Assembly: GCA_963204915.1 (NCBI GenBank)
Contig: CAUJHS010000061.1
Coordinates: forward strand, 124,001-188,000
DNA from: Planctomycetota bacterium
Lineage (GTDB): Bacteria; Planctomycetota; Planctomycetia; Pirellulales; Pirellulaceae
DNA length: 64,000 bases
Direction of reading: 5' to 3'
The position numbers and the translations under genes are program-made. The stretch's first letter is position 1. Each line of letters begins with the position of its first letter. The notes beneath the pieces are model-generated. The model made no database searches. It had not been told where the DNA came from and saw only the letters and a program-made list of their open reading frames with translations. Of the stretch, positions 1 through 8,817 are shown piece by piece.

Positions 1-459
1 AACGGAATCGAATCGCCCTGCTGGTGGGCGGACGACGAAGACAAGTCCGACGCGACCCGCGAGTTGGACTTAATTGACGAATGCCTGGAGCGTGGCGAAG
101 GTGAACGTCTGAGCGACTTGTTCGATGGTCCGCTCCGCCTGCCGCGGCCCGATCAATTGAGTACCGACGGCGAAGCGGAGCCTGTACTGAAAACACTGCT
201 CGCAGCATTGGCGCGCTGCGGCGTGTCGCTGGCGATTTGCCATCATTTTACGCCGCGTCAGGCGTATCGCTTGTTGATCGAAGAGATATGCGTCGAGGAG
301 CGCGCCGACCGCGAACTCCAAGGAACACAGTCGGTCCAAACGTTTATGACTTCCGAATACTGCCGCCAGTGTGAGGAAGAATTTGAACGCGAGTACCAGG
401 AATACGAGCGCCGCCGCAAAGAGCGCGGCGAGGGTTCAGGCGACGATATTCCGTTCTGA
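1..459 (+). CDS. Hypothetical protein, 5' end missing
   Basis: The reading frame is open from base 1 to a TGA at 457-459, so this is the C-terminal part (at least 152 residues) of a longer protein. An in-frame TTG at 64 is not needed as a start, because the frame stays open and codes for a plausible acidic stretch (PCWWADDEDKSD) upstream of it. The visible part is rich in Glu, Asp and Arg, has a central hydrophobic helix-like stretch (TLLAALARCGVSLAICHHF) and a strongly charged, probably helical tail (EEEFEREYQEYERRRKER) ending in GDDIPF. No signal peptide or catalytic motif can be judged. I do not recognise the family. The next gene starts 150 bp downstream on the same strand. Confidence 0.7.
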   Translation, partial: NGIESPCWWADDEDKSDATRELDLIDECLERGEGERLSDLFDGPLRLPRPDQLSTDGEAEPVLKTLLAALARCGVSLAICHHFTPRQAYRLLIEEICVEERADRELQGTQSVQTFMTSEYCRQCEEEFEREYQEYERRRKERGEGSGDDIPF

Positions 460-609
460 CCGGGAATTGCATTTTTCCGGTCGATCATTTCCAATTGTGC
501 ATCCTGGGCCAAGGTCGGCCGTGCCCCATCATGCCTTTTAAGGGAGCCGCGGTTCGCGTTCGAAGTACGGCGTGATCCGACGCTCCCTTCGTTCCTAACG
601 GAGCCCCCG

Positions 610-1524
610 TTGAAACTCGGCGACACCCTTATTGACGATACGTTTGCCGAAGCCTTCGGCATGCGGTACGTCCGATTGGTAATTACCGCTCACGATCCGT
701 ACTGGCTGGACGCCGCCGTGCGTGAGGCGACCGGGTATAGCGCCTCGGTGATAGCCTGTGACGCCGAAACCGGCTTAGACCGCTGGCTGGAGCCAGAACA
801 GACCCCTGATGGACGAATCGGCGTAGAAGTCATGGCGTTCGGGTTTTCCGCCGACGCCCTGGCGAAGGCGATTCCCAACCGGGTCGGACAATGCGTGATG
901 ACCTGTCCCACCACGGCGGTTTATAACGGTATGCCCGACGCCGACGAGCGAATTCCGCTCGGCAAGCACATTCGCTTTTTTGGCGACGGCTATCAAAAGA
1001 GCCGACTGCTTGCGGGCCGCCGGTATTGGCGCGTGCCCGTCATGGATGGCGAGTTTCTTGTGGAAGAAAACTTAGGAGTTCGTAAAGGCGTTGCTGGCGG
1101 CAACATCCTCATTCAAGCCGCCACGCTCGACACAGCGCTGGCCGCCGCCCGTCGCGGAGTGGCGGCCGTTGCGGAAGTTCCTGGCGCGATTACTCCATTC
1201 CCCGGAGGGGTGGCTCGCAGTGGAAGCAAAGTTGGCTCCCGGTATAAGAAACTGATGGCCTCGACGGCGGATGCGTATTGCCCCACACTGCGTGGTCGCG
1301 TCGAGAGTAAACTGCACGCGGGCGTGAATGCGGTGTTGGAGATCGTCATCGATGGGGCAAACGAAGCCACGGTGGGCCAAGCCATGGCGGCTGCGTTGCG
1401 TGCTTCCGCCGGCGAGGGCGTAATCGCCTTGAGTGCGGGAAATTACGGCGGAAAGCTAGGAAAGTTCCATTTTCACCTGCATCAATTGTTGCAGGGCGCT
1501 CCGTCAGCTCCGCCGCACGCGTGA
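610..1524 (+). CDS. ftr: Formylmethanofuran--tetrahydromethanopterin N-formyltransferase
   Basis: Ftr (FhcD in bacteria) transfers a formyl group between methanofuran-type cofactor and tetrahydromethanopterin; in methylotrophs and planctomycetes it works with the Fhc hydrolase subunits in H4MPT-linked formaldehyde oxidation. The 304-residue product matches the usual length of about 300. The N-terminus (IDDTFAEAFGMRYVRLVITA) and the segment GVAGGNILIQAATLDTALAA, followed by GAITPFPGGVARSGSKVGS, are strongly characteristic of the family. The TTG start is supported by GGAG at 600-603, six bases upstream, and by alignment of the N-terminus with the family from memory. The gene stands alone: no other fhc or mch gene is visible in the window, and it is convergent with the symporter gene 26 bp downstream. 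Family assignment is firm; direction of catalysis in this organism is inference. Confidence 0.93.
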   Translation: MKLGDTLIDDTFAEAFGMRYVRLVITAHDPYWLDAAVREATGYSASVIACDAETGLDRWLEPEQTPDGRIGVEVMAFGFSADALAKAIPNRVGQCVMTCPTTAVYNGMPDADERIPLGKHIRFFGDGYQKSRLLAGRRYWRVPVMDGEFLVEENLGVRKGVAGGNILIQAATLDTALAAARRGVAAVAEVPGAITPFPGGVARSGSKVGSRYKKLMASTADAYCPTLRGRVESKLHAGVNAVLEIVIDGANEATVGQAMAAALRASAGEGVIALSAGNYGGKLGKFHFHLHQLLQGAPSAPPHA

Positions 1525-1550
1525 CGACGCGCTGCATTGCTTCTCTCGCT

Positions 1551-3194
1551 TCAGGCGAGCTTGGAAGATGGTTCGCCCTTCACCACGGCGCGCCAGGTGT
1601 AGTTCGACCCGGAATGACGGCCCGAGCGATCAACAATCAGGCTCAATAGTGCGGCGATCATAAACGTGGATACGCACGGTAAGGCCACGGAAAGAAAAAT
1701 GGTGGGCCTCGTTTCGGTACGGAAGATGTATTCCCACCAACTCCACACTACCGAGATGGCCAAGCCGCAAAGCGCCGCGGGGAAGACCGATCGCGTGGTG
1801 CATCGCGGCAAGAACATGCCGACAAAAAACATTGCCGCCAATGGCCCCACAAACATGTTGAAAAACTTCGGCATCATATCCACCAGCGAAAGTCCATAGG
1901 TGCGTTGGATATACGCCACGCCATACGCCGTCCCGGTGACGAAGGCGGTAATCCCCACGGTCAAAAATCGCGCTACCGTCAGCTGCGCCGTAGATGACTC
2001 TTCGACCGGGCGCAATTCTTTCCGTACCGTAGACTTCTCCGCACGGTGATAGATCAAATCCTTGGTCGCGACGGCCGTGGCCGCATTCACGCCCGATTCG
2101 AGCGTTTGAATGGCGTCGCACAAGAAGGCCGAGATAATCAACCCCGCACAGCCGGCGGGAAGCTGATGGCCCAGAAAAAACGGGAATAATTTGTCCGCCA
2201 TGCCCGTGGCGGTCGCGCCTTCGGGTAAAAGGTAAACGCGTTGCACGTAGAAGGCGAGCAAGGCAAGACCTGCCAAGGACGCTAGCGAAATCATCGTTAA
2301 TTCAACTATAACGTTGGTCAAATAACTGCGCCGTGCGGCGCGCAAGGATGAGGTGGAGAAATACCGCTGAAGCACTACCTGGTCGGCGCCGTGCGTGCAG
2401 ATGCTCCAAAAGAAAACATTGGTCATTGTCCAAAGCACGGTATTGCGCACCGTGAGGTCGAAGCTGTACAGCGGAGGCATGGTGTGCGTGGTCGAAGCGT
2501 TGGACGAGGCGATGCGCCACCAGTCGGCCGGTCCCGTGCGATCGACCATCACGACGTATCCGATTGCCATAAGCACGCCCGCCAGCAGCAATACGCACTG
2601 GATCACGTCGACCCAAATGACGGCTTGAATACCGCCGATCGCGGTGTATACGGCCGCCACAACGCCAACGACCCCAATCCACCAAAAGATATCGGGACCG
2701 GGAAGCCACTCCAAATCGCCGCCAATGACTTGCTCCAGTCCCATGGATGCAGCGAATACGACCATGCTCATCCAACCCAGCCGCAGCATGACAAAGAGCG
2801 CCGCTCCCAATAATCGTACCGGATAACTGAACCTGCGCTCCAGGTATTCGTAAGCGCTGGTCAAATGCAGACGCATGTAAAACGGAATGAACAGAAACGC
2901 GATAACCAAAAAACTAAGCGGGACCGCCAGATAACCAAGGAACAATGCGGCTCCGTGGCGGATCATTTCGCCGGGAACTCCGACATACGAAAGTGTGGAG
3001 AACAACGTAGCAAGAATACTCAGCCCGACCGCCATCCAGGGCATGCGTCGCCCGCCAACGAAGAAGTCCTCGGTGTTCTTTTGCCGTCGGCCAAACCAAA
3101 CCGCAATACCAAAAGTAAGCACCAGATAAAACAGCACGGCGGCGTAATCCAGTCCTTGGAGGCCGGCGTTGGTGGTTAAGACGGTATCGTTCAA
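1551..3194 (-). CDS. Sodium:solute symporter (SSS family)
   Basis: A 547-residue integral membrane protein of the SSS family, which couples sodium entry to uptake of sugars, amino acids or organic acids. The N-terminus (LDYAAVLFYLVLTFGIAVWF) is transmembrane helix 1, followed by the family-typical RRQKNTEDFFVGGRRMPW loop, and about 13 hydrophobic segments follow. The long open frame extends to 3419, but the upstream 75 codons lie within the SDR gene and are Arg-rich shadow sequence. I place the start at the TTG at 3192-3194, which overlaps the TGA stop of the SDR gene (TTGA) and has a GGAG eight to nine bases upstream, so the pair is probably translationally coupled. The substrate is not readable; with an SDR partner, a sugar or sugar acid is a reasonable guess. 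Confidence 0.88.
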   Translation of the reverse strand: MNDTVLTTNAGLQGLDYAAVLFYLVLTFGIAVWFGRRQKNTEDFFVGGRRMPWMAVGLSILATLFSTLSYVGVPGEMIRHGAALFLGYLAVPLSFLVIAFLFIPFYMRLHLTSAYEYLERRFSYPVRLLGAALFVMLRLGWMSMVVFAASMGLEQVIGGDLEWLPGPDIFWWIGVVGVVAAVYTAIGGIQAVIWVDVIQCVLLLAGVLMAIGYVVMVDRTGPADWWRIASSNASTTHTMPPLYSFDLTVRNTVLWTMTNVFFWSICTHGADQVVLQRYFSTSSLRAARRSYLTNVIVELTMISLASLAGLALLAFYVQRVYLLPEGATATGMADKLFPFFLGHQLPAGCAGLIISAFLCDAIQTLESGVNAATAVATKDLIYHRAEKSTVRKELRPVEESSTAQLTVARFLTVGITAFVTGTAYGVAYIQRTYGLSLVDMMPKFFNMFVGPLAAMFFVGMFLPRCTTRSVFPAALCGLAISVVWSWWEYIFRTETRPTIFLSVALPCVSTFMIAALLSLIVDRSGRHSGSNYTWRAVVKGEPSSKLA

Positions 3195-3982
3195 GTTTCG
3201 GTCTCCTCGGCGGCGTGCGTCATGGCGCCACGGAGAGCGTACCCTCCGTCGACCAAGAGCGAAGCCCCGGTGATGTAGTCGGCGTCGTGCGAACAGAGGA
3301 ACGCCGCGGCACGCCCGATGTCGTCGATTGTCCCCAACCGCCCCCAGGGCAACGTGGGCGCCGCGCGGGCGATGGCTTCTTCGCCAAACAAGGCGCGTTC
3401 GCCGGGCGTATCGATCCATCCGGGCTCAATCACATTGACGTTAATTCGATGCCTGGCCAACTCGGCCGCCATGGTCATCGCCATATGATTCAATCCCGCC
3501 TTCGCCGCGTTGTATGCGGCGCAACGTACATACGGAATGCGAGCTTGAACGCTTGAAATAAAGACGATCTTCCCGCCTTTCCGGCGTTCGACCATGCGCC
3601 GCGCCACGAACTGGCCGATTAGAAACCCGCTCAACAACGTGCCCTGCAACACCTGTTCAAAGGCGCGCACGTCAAAGTCGAGAAAGTCGCCCGTGCGTGA
3701 ACACGCTGGATTGCTGATCAAGATGTCGATATGTGAAAACACGTCAATCGATTGCGCGACAATGTGCTCACAGGCATCAGCCTCGAACGCATCTCCCACG
3801 ACAAGTACAGCCTGCCGGCCAAGGCCGCGAATTTCATTCAGGAGCGACGTAGCGTCGTCAGATTGCTCACGATCATTGATCGCGACGTTGGCGCCAGCGC
3901 GCGCCAGGGCTAAGGCGCAACCTCGACCGATCCCACGAGCGGCTCCTGTGACCAGGGCGATACGTCCTTCCAAAGTCATCAT
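3191..3982 (-). CDS. SDR-family oxidoreductase
   Basis: A 263-residue classical short-chain dehydrogenase/reductase, the normal length for the family. Visible motifs are the N-terminal NAD(P)-binding TGAARGIG (about residues 12-19), NPACS replacing the usual NNAG, the catalytic Ser in FISSVQ, the YxxxK pair in YNAAKAG, and the C-terminal ITGASLLVDGGY that is typical of 3-oxoacyl-ACP-reductase-like and glucose-dehydrogenase-like members. The substrate cannot be inferred from this. Its stop codon overlaps the start of the sodium symporter gene by four bases, so transport and oxidation or reduction of the same compound is plausible. The stop-proximal sequence GAGGAG also serves as the ribosome-binding site for the symporter. 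Confidence 0.9.
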   Translation of the reverse strand: MMTLEGRIALVTGAARGIGRGCALALARAGANVAINDREQSDDATSLLNEIRGLGRQAVLVVGDAFEADACEHIVAQSIDVFSHIDILISNPACSRTGDFLDFDVRAFEQVLQGTLLSGFLIGQFVARRMVERRKGGKIVFISSVQARIPYVRCAAYNAAKAGLNHMAMTMAAELARHRINVNVIEPGWIDTPGERALFGEEAIARAAPTLPWGRLGTIDDIGRAAAFLCSHDADYITGASLLVDGGYALRGAMTHAAEETET

Positions 3983-4228
3983 CGGTTTCTCATACGCCCT
4001 GCTGCCGCATCACGCACGCTTGATCGGAATTACATTCCCCGAGGTTAAAGGCTGCGACTTGACTTGTGGTCGCCAATGGCCAAACTTAACTGGCCGAGCT
4101 GGGCGAATTGGTAGAACAACCTCCGCGATGCGGATCGGAAGAACGCCGATTCTACGATCGGCACGCGCGGCCGTTGATGCGAACAGCGCGACGCCTCTTC
4201 CAATGAAAGCATCGACCTTAAAAGCCGA

Positions 4229-5140
4229 TTAGTTGAGTCGCCGCGCACTGCCGACGAAGAAATTCGGATTCTTGCTAAGCGCCATTTCGATGGCCTGTTG
4301 GCTGTTCCGCGCGGGGACCACCACGAATTGCGGCGGCAACGCAACGCCTAGCGGCGGCTCCAGGTAGACTTCCCAGAGATCGACCACGCCCGCGTTAACC
4401 GCCATGAGCGTTAGTTGCATCGCCGCGATTTGTTGATTGACGCGTCGATCGTGAAAATACGCTTCGGCTTGAGCTTGCAGGAAGAAATCCTCCTGCTGAC
4501 GACGAACTTCGTCTTGGTGAGCCGCCAGCCATCGCTCCCAACCCGGCTGCAGGACCTTCTTATCGTCGCTGGAGAAAAAGATAAAGGGTACGGCGTATTC
4601 ATCGCCATTTTCAAGTTCCAGCATGACGCCGTCAACTTCGAAGGTGCGCGCTTGTCCTCGCTGGCGGAGAACCCATGCGTTGAAGGCGTTGGCGTCGTTC
4701 AACTCGACGCCCTCAAAATGCGACACAATTTCGGGAACCATGCGTTGATAAATGGGCGGCAAATTTCCGAATACCCGATCGTTAACGTAAACTCGCCCTC
4801 GACGTCGTTGAATGACCACGTTTTTCCGTCCATACGCCACCACGCGACCGTTGACCTTCCAATCGTCTTTCAAGGTCCAGGTTTGAAGATCGCCGGCGCC
4901 GCCAAGTTGGGTCGCTTCTTGGCTCTTCAAGTATTCTTGATCAGCGGCCGAGAGTTGACTGATCGAGAGCGCAACAAGTCGGCCGTCTTCGCGTTTCAAC
5001 ACGACTTGATCTTCCGTCGAAGCGATCAATTCGGCCTGAACGGAAAACTTCCCGGTTGAATCGCGCCATTCGCGCGCATGGACCGGAACGGTCATCCCGA
5101 CGACCAACAATACGGCGCACCATGAAAACTGCGGACGCAT
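4229..5140 (-). CDS. Secreted SHD1-domain protein
   Basis: A 303-residue exported protein. I place the start at ATG 5138-5140 rather than farther upstream, because it begins a signal peptide (MRPQFSWCAVLLVVGMTVPV, cleavage after VHA) and a GAGGTGA motif lies just upstream. After the signal comes an SLA1-homology domain 1 (SHD1), recognisable from REWRDSTGKFSVQAEL, VVLKREDGRLVALSI and LSAADQEYL; this small beta-barrel is frequent in planctomycete secreted proteins. The middle has a second similar beta-rich stretch (VVIQRRRGRVYVNDRVF). The C-terminal half is helical and Gln-rich. No catalytic motif is visible. It is 241 bp downstream of the NADH dehydrogenase on the same strand. Function unknown. 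Confidence 0.78.
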   Translation of the reverse strand: MRPQFSWCAVLLVVGMTVPVHAREWRDSTGKFSVQAELIASTEDQVVLKREDGRLVALSISQLSAADQEYLKSQEATQLGGAGDLQTWTLKDDWKVNGRVVAYGRKNVVIQRRRGRVYVNDRVFGNLPPIYQRMVPEIVSHFEGVELNDANAFNAWVLRQRGQARTFEVDGVMLELENGDEYAVPFIFFSSDDKKVLQPGWERWLAAHQDEVRRQQEDFFLQAQAEAYFHDRRVNQQIAAMQLTLMAVNAGVVDLWEVYLEPPLGVALPPQFVVVPARNSQQAIEMALSKNPNFFVGSARRLN

Positions 5141-5381
5141 AGTATTCACCTCAACGTATGGAGGGCGGATTGTAGCCAACGATCGCTGGCAAACCCCGCC
5201 ACAGAACGCCCCTGTCGCCATAACTGCGATTTGCCTTTGGCGAGGTTCGCTGGCAGGCGTCCAGTATAATCACCGCAAGCGCCGGGGGGTATCTACGCCA
5301 TTCGAGATGATGCGTAACGTCTCGGAAGTTGTGAGGGAGATCGGACAAAACCGATTAACATGTACCGAAGGTTCCAGGTCG

Positions 5382-6737
5382 CTAAACCTGGGGCGGCGAC
5401 GAAGGCCCCTGCGGGACGGCCGCATTAGGGACTCGCACAAAGCCCGTGGGACGAGGCGCCTGGATATCAATCTGGGCCGCGCCCGTTATGAGCCGGGCGT
5501 CTCGCGCATTCAGGAGCCAATTCCAAAACCAACTCAACAAGACCTGAACGCGATTTCGAAAACCGATCAGAAAGGCGATATGGACGCCGCCCCACAAAAG
5601 CCAGGCGAGAAACCCTCCTGTTGTGAAACGGCCAATTTGCGCCACCGCTTTTGCTTTACCGATTACGGCCATCGAGCCTTTATCATGATAAACGAACGGC
5701 TTACGAAGCTCCGGCGATGATCGTCCCGAAGTTTCCGCGGCAATCACTCGACCTGCGTATCTCCCCATTTGAATGCCGCCTTGCGCCACGCCGGGAACGA
5801 ATGCGCCGGTATCGGCCGACTTGGCCGCCGCCATGTCGCCCGCAATAAAAACTTCGGAGTGTCCGGGAATGGTTAAGTCGGGACGGACGATGACGCGTCC
5901 GGCACGGTCCAGCGGAACGCCGAGCGAAGTCCCCAGCGGATTCGCCCGAACTCCCGCCGCCCAAAAAACATTGCGCACGGGGATGAATTCGTCACCCACG
6001 TAAATGCCTTTCGGCGTGATGTTGGTCACAATCGAGTTGAGTCGCACCTCAACGCCCATACGCTCGAGATCGCGCTGAGCGCGGGCGCTCAGTTCCGGGG
6101 GAAAGGGCGGGAGGACACGATCGGCGCCCTCTAACAAAATCACCCGAGTCGTGCGCGTGTCAATATGTTTGTAGTCGCGCGGCAGTGTTTGCCCTGCGAT
6201 TTCTTTGATGGCGCCGGCGAGTTCGACGCCCGTGGGGCCCGCGCCGACAATACCGAAGGTCAACGCAGCGCGACGCGCCTCGTCGCTCCCTTCATATTCG
6301 GCCGACTCGAACGCCAAGAGAATGCGACGCCGCATCTCGGTGGCGTCTTCAATACTTTTCAGACCGGGCGCGACCTCAGCCCAATCGTCGTGACCAAAAT
6401 AGGAATGCGTCGCGCCTGCCGCAAGAATGAGATAATCGTACTCGGCGTAACCGCCGTCGAATATCAATCGTCGATTTGACACATCCACGCCTTGCACTTC
6501 TCCCATGACCACTTGGCAATTCGCCTGCCCCCGCAAGACGCTGCGAATGGGTGAACTTATGTCCGCTGGCGAAAGCGACGCCGTGGCGACCTGGTATAAC
6601 AGAGGCTGAAAGACGTGGTGATTTCGACGATCAATTAACGTAGCCTCGACAGGAGCTCGCGCCAGCGCCTTAGCGGCCGCAAGGCCCGCAAAACCTCCCC
6701 CGACGATAAAGACCTTGGGCCGAGGTTTCCTGTCCAT
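5382..6737 (-). CDS. ndh: Type II NADH dehydrogenase / FAD-dependent oxidoreductase
   Basis: A 451-residue single-subunit NADH:quinone oxidoreductase of the NDH-2 type, which passes electrons from NADH to quinone without pumping protons. The N-terminal FAD-binding motif is IVGGGFAGLAAAKAL, followed by HHVFQPLLYQVATASLSP, which is highly typical of NDH-2. A second dinucleotide motif is FGIVGAGPTGVELAG, and the FAD-contact region is VFIAGDMAA. The C-terminus has the hydrophobic anchor helix GFLAWLLWGGVHIAFLIGF and then LSWFWNWLL. The start at ATG 6735-6737 has GGAG six bases upstream and directly precedes the Rossmann fold; the open frame extends 47 codons farther but without family-like sequence. 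The Pro-rich C-terminal tail is not conserved. Confidence 0.9.
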   Translation of the reverse strand: MDRKPRPKVFIVGGGFAGLAAAKALARAPVEATLIDRRNHHVFQPLLYQVATASLSPADISSPIRSVLRGQANCQVVMGEVQGVDVSNRRLIFDGGYAEYDYLILAAGATHSYFGHDDWAEVAPGLKSIEDATEMRRRILLAFESAEYEGSDEARRAALTFGIVGAGPTGVELAGAIKEIAGQTLPRDYKHIDTRTTRVILLEGADRVLPPFPPELSARAQRDLERMGVEVRLNSIVTNITPKGIYVGDEFIPVRNVFWAAGVRANPLGTSLGVPLDRAGRVIVRPDLTIPGHSEVFIAGDMAAAKSADTGAFVPGVAQGGIQMGRYAGRVIAAETSGRSSPELRKPFVYHDKGSMAVIGKAKAVAQIGRFTTGGFLAWLLWGGVHIAFLIGFRNRVQVLLSWFWNWLLNARDARLITGAAQIDIQAPRPTGFVRVPNAAVPQGPSSPPQV

Positions 6738-7295
6738 ACGGGCTCCGAAGCAAGTAGCGGTGTGAGGGCATGACTTCCTAGCATCTAGCGTCGGGCAATT
6801 CTCAGAAGCGGTCAATCCGTCTGAGGCGCCGCGTTCGCTCGAAGCAGCAACAGCAGAACACACGAGATTCGCTTGCACAAAAAGGCAGCGACGGCAGACT
6901 TGCAGTCAAACTATGCGAAAATCACGCCCAACGACGCGATGCGTCGCCCTAAACGACTTGCGGCAAGACTTTCCAAATAATTGCCCCTAGACGCAATGGG
7001 CGATTCGTGCAAAACAACGTGCACAGTGGCAGTTACGCGAACAGTGGAGAAAACGCGTGGCGCGGGTGCGAATGAGAAGTTGCAATGGCGACTCCGGGCG
7101 GCAACGCGTTTGGCGTTTTGGCACAAGGCGCTGTACAAGGGCTGGCCGGTTAGAGGCCAATCTTGCCCCGAAGGGTCCTGCTCCAGCAATATAAATGCAA
7201 TACAGAGTTATCGAACGTAACCCCAAACCGTACTGCGGATTGCTCCGTTCAACGGCGTCATCGAACGGACAATGCGGAGATCGTTCACTGGGCGA
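6738..7295. other. Intergenic stretch without recognisable gene
   Basis: This 558-bp stretch lies between the NADH dehydrogenase start and the end of the RRM protein gene. Open frames of 79 to 92 codons exist on both strands, but their translations are Arg/Cys-rich, lack domain motifs and overlap each other. I saw no tRNA, strong terminator or clear promoter. It presumably holds the promoter of the NADH dehydrogenase gene. Confidence 0.5.
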
Positions 7296-7601
7296 TTACC
7301 AACGGCGCCCGCCGCGGTCTCCCCCTCGGCCGCCGCCACCGCCCCGAGGACGATCTTCGCGAGGCCGAGCTTCGTTGACCGTTACCTTGCGCCCCGCGAT
7401 TTCCGCGAGATTCAGATTCTCGATCGCTTCCTTGGCGGCTTGGGCGTCGGGCATTTCCACAAATGCGAAACCGCGCGGGCGCCCTGTCTCGCGGTCCATG
7501 ATGATGTTGACGGCCGATACCTCGCCATACTGCTCAAACGCCTCGCGCACGTCTGACTCGGTCGCGTTGTAGGAGAGGTTTCCCACGTAAATGTTGACCA
7601 T
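7296..7601 (-). CDS. RRM-type RNA-binding protein with Gly-rich tail
   Basis: A 101-residue protein made of one RNA recognition motif and a short Arg/Gly-rich tail, like the Rbp proteins of cyanobacteria and other bacteria that bind single-stranded RNA, often under cold stress. RNP2 is IYVGNL (residues 3-8) and RNP1 is RGFAFVEM (about 43-50); both contain the aromatic residues that stack on RNA bases. The tail is RPRGGGGGRGGDRGGRR. I chose ATG 7599-7601, which starts MVNIYVGNLSYN and has AAAGGGA upstream; the frame stays open for 63 more codons but those are not RRM-like. The 185-bp upstream leader before the SirB1-like gene could carry cold-shock regulation, which I cannot demonstrate from sequence. 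Confidence 0.93.
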   Translation of the reverse strand: MVNIYVGNLSYNATESDVREAFEQYGEVSAVNIIMDRETGRPRGFAFVEMPDAQAAKEAIENLNLAEIAGRKVTVNEARPREDRPRGGGGGRGGDRGGRRW

Positions 7602-7786
7602 ATGCTTTCCCTTTGCAAATGAAACGTCGCGACCGTGCTGGTAGGTGCTACGTACCCACAGGCTAACACGCCTGGCACAAGCAAGCCCCCCGAAATCGCA
7701 ACCAATGATTATTGTGAGGGAAAGACCATGCGTCAATCTCCGTTTTTTCGACGGAAGAGGCTTCAAACGCGGCGCTCGCGCGCGGG

Positions 7787-8491
7787 TCACGCGACGGAAG
7801 AGGAGTGGAACGACTGACTCAACGCGCCTTTCAACTCCAACATAGCGCGAAGATCGTACTCACAATTGTCGCGGTGTAGCGTGTCGCACAAGTTGTCCAG
7901 AATCCGGTTCAACCAATCGCGGTGCGTGGCTGGCGGTAGGAATTGATCGTCGCGCAAGCGATTGCGACCGACAATCTTCTCAATTCGGGCAATGGCTTCG
8001 TCGCGATGGTAAACCCTCCCCCCTTCAAAGGGGTCAACAATCAACCATCCTTTCTCGCTCCGCACACGAACCATGAAACGGTACGGAGCGTTGACGCCAA
8101 TCACCTTTAAGCCCAGGCAATTCGCTACCGCTTTGTAGATCAAACAGAGTGTAATTGGCAAGCCGCAACGTACTTCCAGCGCGACGGGCAGAAAGCTGTT
8201 GCGTGGATCACGATAACCTTTCCCCACGAAGCCCGCGAATCGCTCTTCTTCGAACAAAACATCGTGCAAATGCGCCAACAAGGCCTGAGGGCTCCGGCTG
8301 GGCGCGCGAAATCGAACTCGGTCCGCCAACTCATCAATTCGCTGATGTACTTGCGCCAGTTCGACTTCGGGGAAAGCATGCATCGCAATCGCCGTTGCCG
8401 CGTTTGTTAGCCCGACCGTCGATTCAATCAGCGCAAATTGATCGAAAAACGTTTCGTACGCCTTCGGTTCGCAGAATTGAGGAGCGTCCAT
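7787..8491 (-). CDS. SirB1-like transglutaminase-fold protein
   Basis: A 234-residue protein of the SirB1/transglutaminase-like superfamily. The recognisable core is GKGYRDPRNSFLPVALEVRC followed by GLPITLCLIYKAVANCLGL and APYRFMVRVRS, with the later GWLIVDPFEGGRVY; this order (NSFL, GIPITL, GHF, DPF) is the family signature, although the usual GHF is YRF here. Members are often annotated as transglutaminase-like and their biochemical role is not settled. The start is uncertain: ATG 8489-8491 immediately precedes the conserved part, whereas ATG 8540-8542 and GTG 8552-8554 are also in frame, and none has a good ribosome-binding site. Transcribed toward the RRM gene but separated by 185 bp. Confidence 0.8.
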   Translation of the reverse strand: MDAPQFCEPKAYETFFDQFALIESTVGLTNAATAIAMHAFPEVELAQVHQRIDELADRVRFRAPSRSPQALLAHLHDVLFEEERFAGFVGKGYRDPRNSFLPVALEVRCGLPITLCLIYKAVANCLGLKVIGVNAPYRFMVRVRSEKGWLIVDPFEGGRVYHRDEAIARIEKIVGRNRLRDDQFLPPATHRDWLNRILDNLCDTLHRDNCEYDLRAMLELKGALSQSFHSSSVA

Positions 8492-8817
8492 GGGAGGAGA
8501 GGCGATGCTGAGGTAGGCGTAGGGATGTGCAAACGCACACATCGTTGGAAGCACGAGCCGTCCGTTGCGACCACACGCTTCATCCTAATTCTCGGCCTAG
8601 TTCTTTGACTATTTCAGGAAAATAGCGGATTCTCGCAAAACCGTTACCCTGGGGGGATAAAAACCCGCCCCAATAGTGCGCATGCGAAGGTACTCACCCA
8701 CCCGAATAAGCGATCCAACGACATTTGAGATACCCGCCGCCGACGTGCCGTGTCACCGTACAAAGTCCGTGACTACGATCGCTGCCACGGGAGTCCATCG
8801 CCGACTATACTACCTCG

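Noticed and set aside
1544-1559. CTCGC/GCGAG hairpin between ftr and the symporter gene as a terminator
   Set aside because: Only five base pairs and no T-run on either strand.
3195-3419. Seventy-five-codon N-terminal extension of the sodium symporter
   Set aside because: It lies wholly within the SDR gene in another frame and is Arg-rich; the family N-terminus begins just after the TTG at 3194.
6981-7220. 79-codon plus-strand frame in the gap upstream of the NADH dehydrogenase gene
   Set aside because: No motif, overlaps other frames and has no ribosome-binding site.
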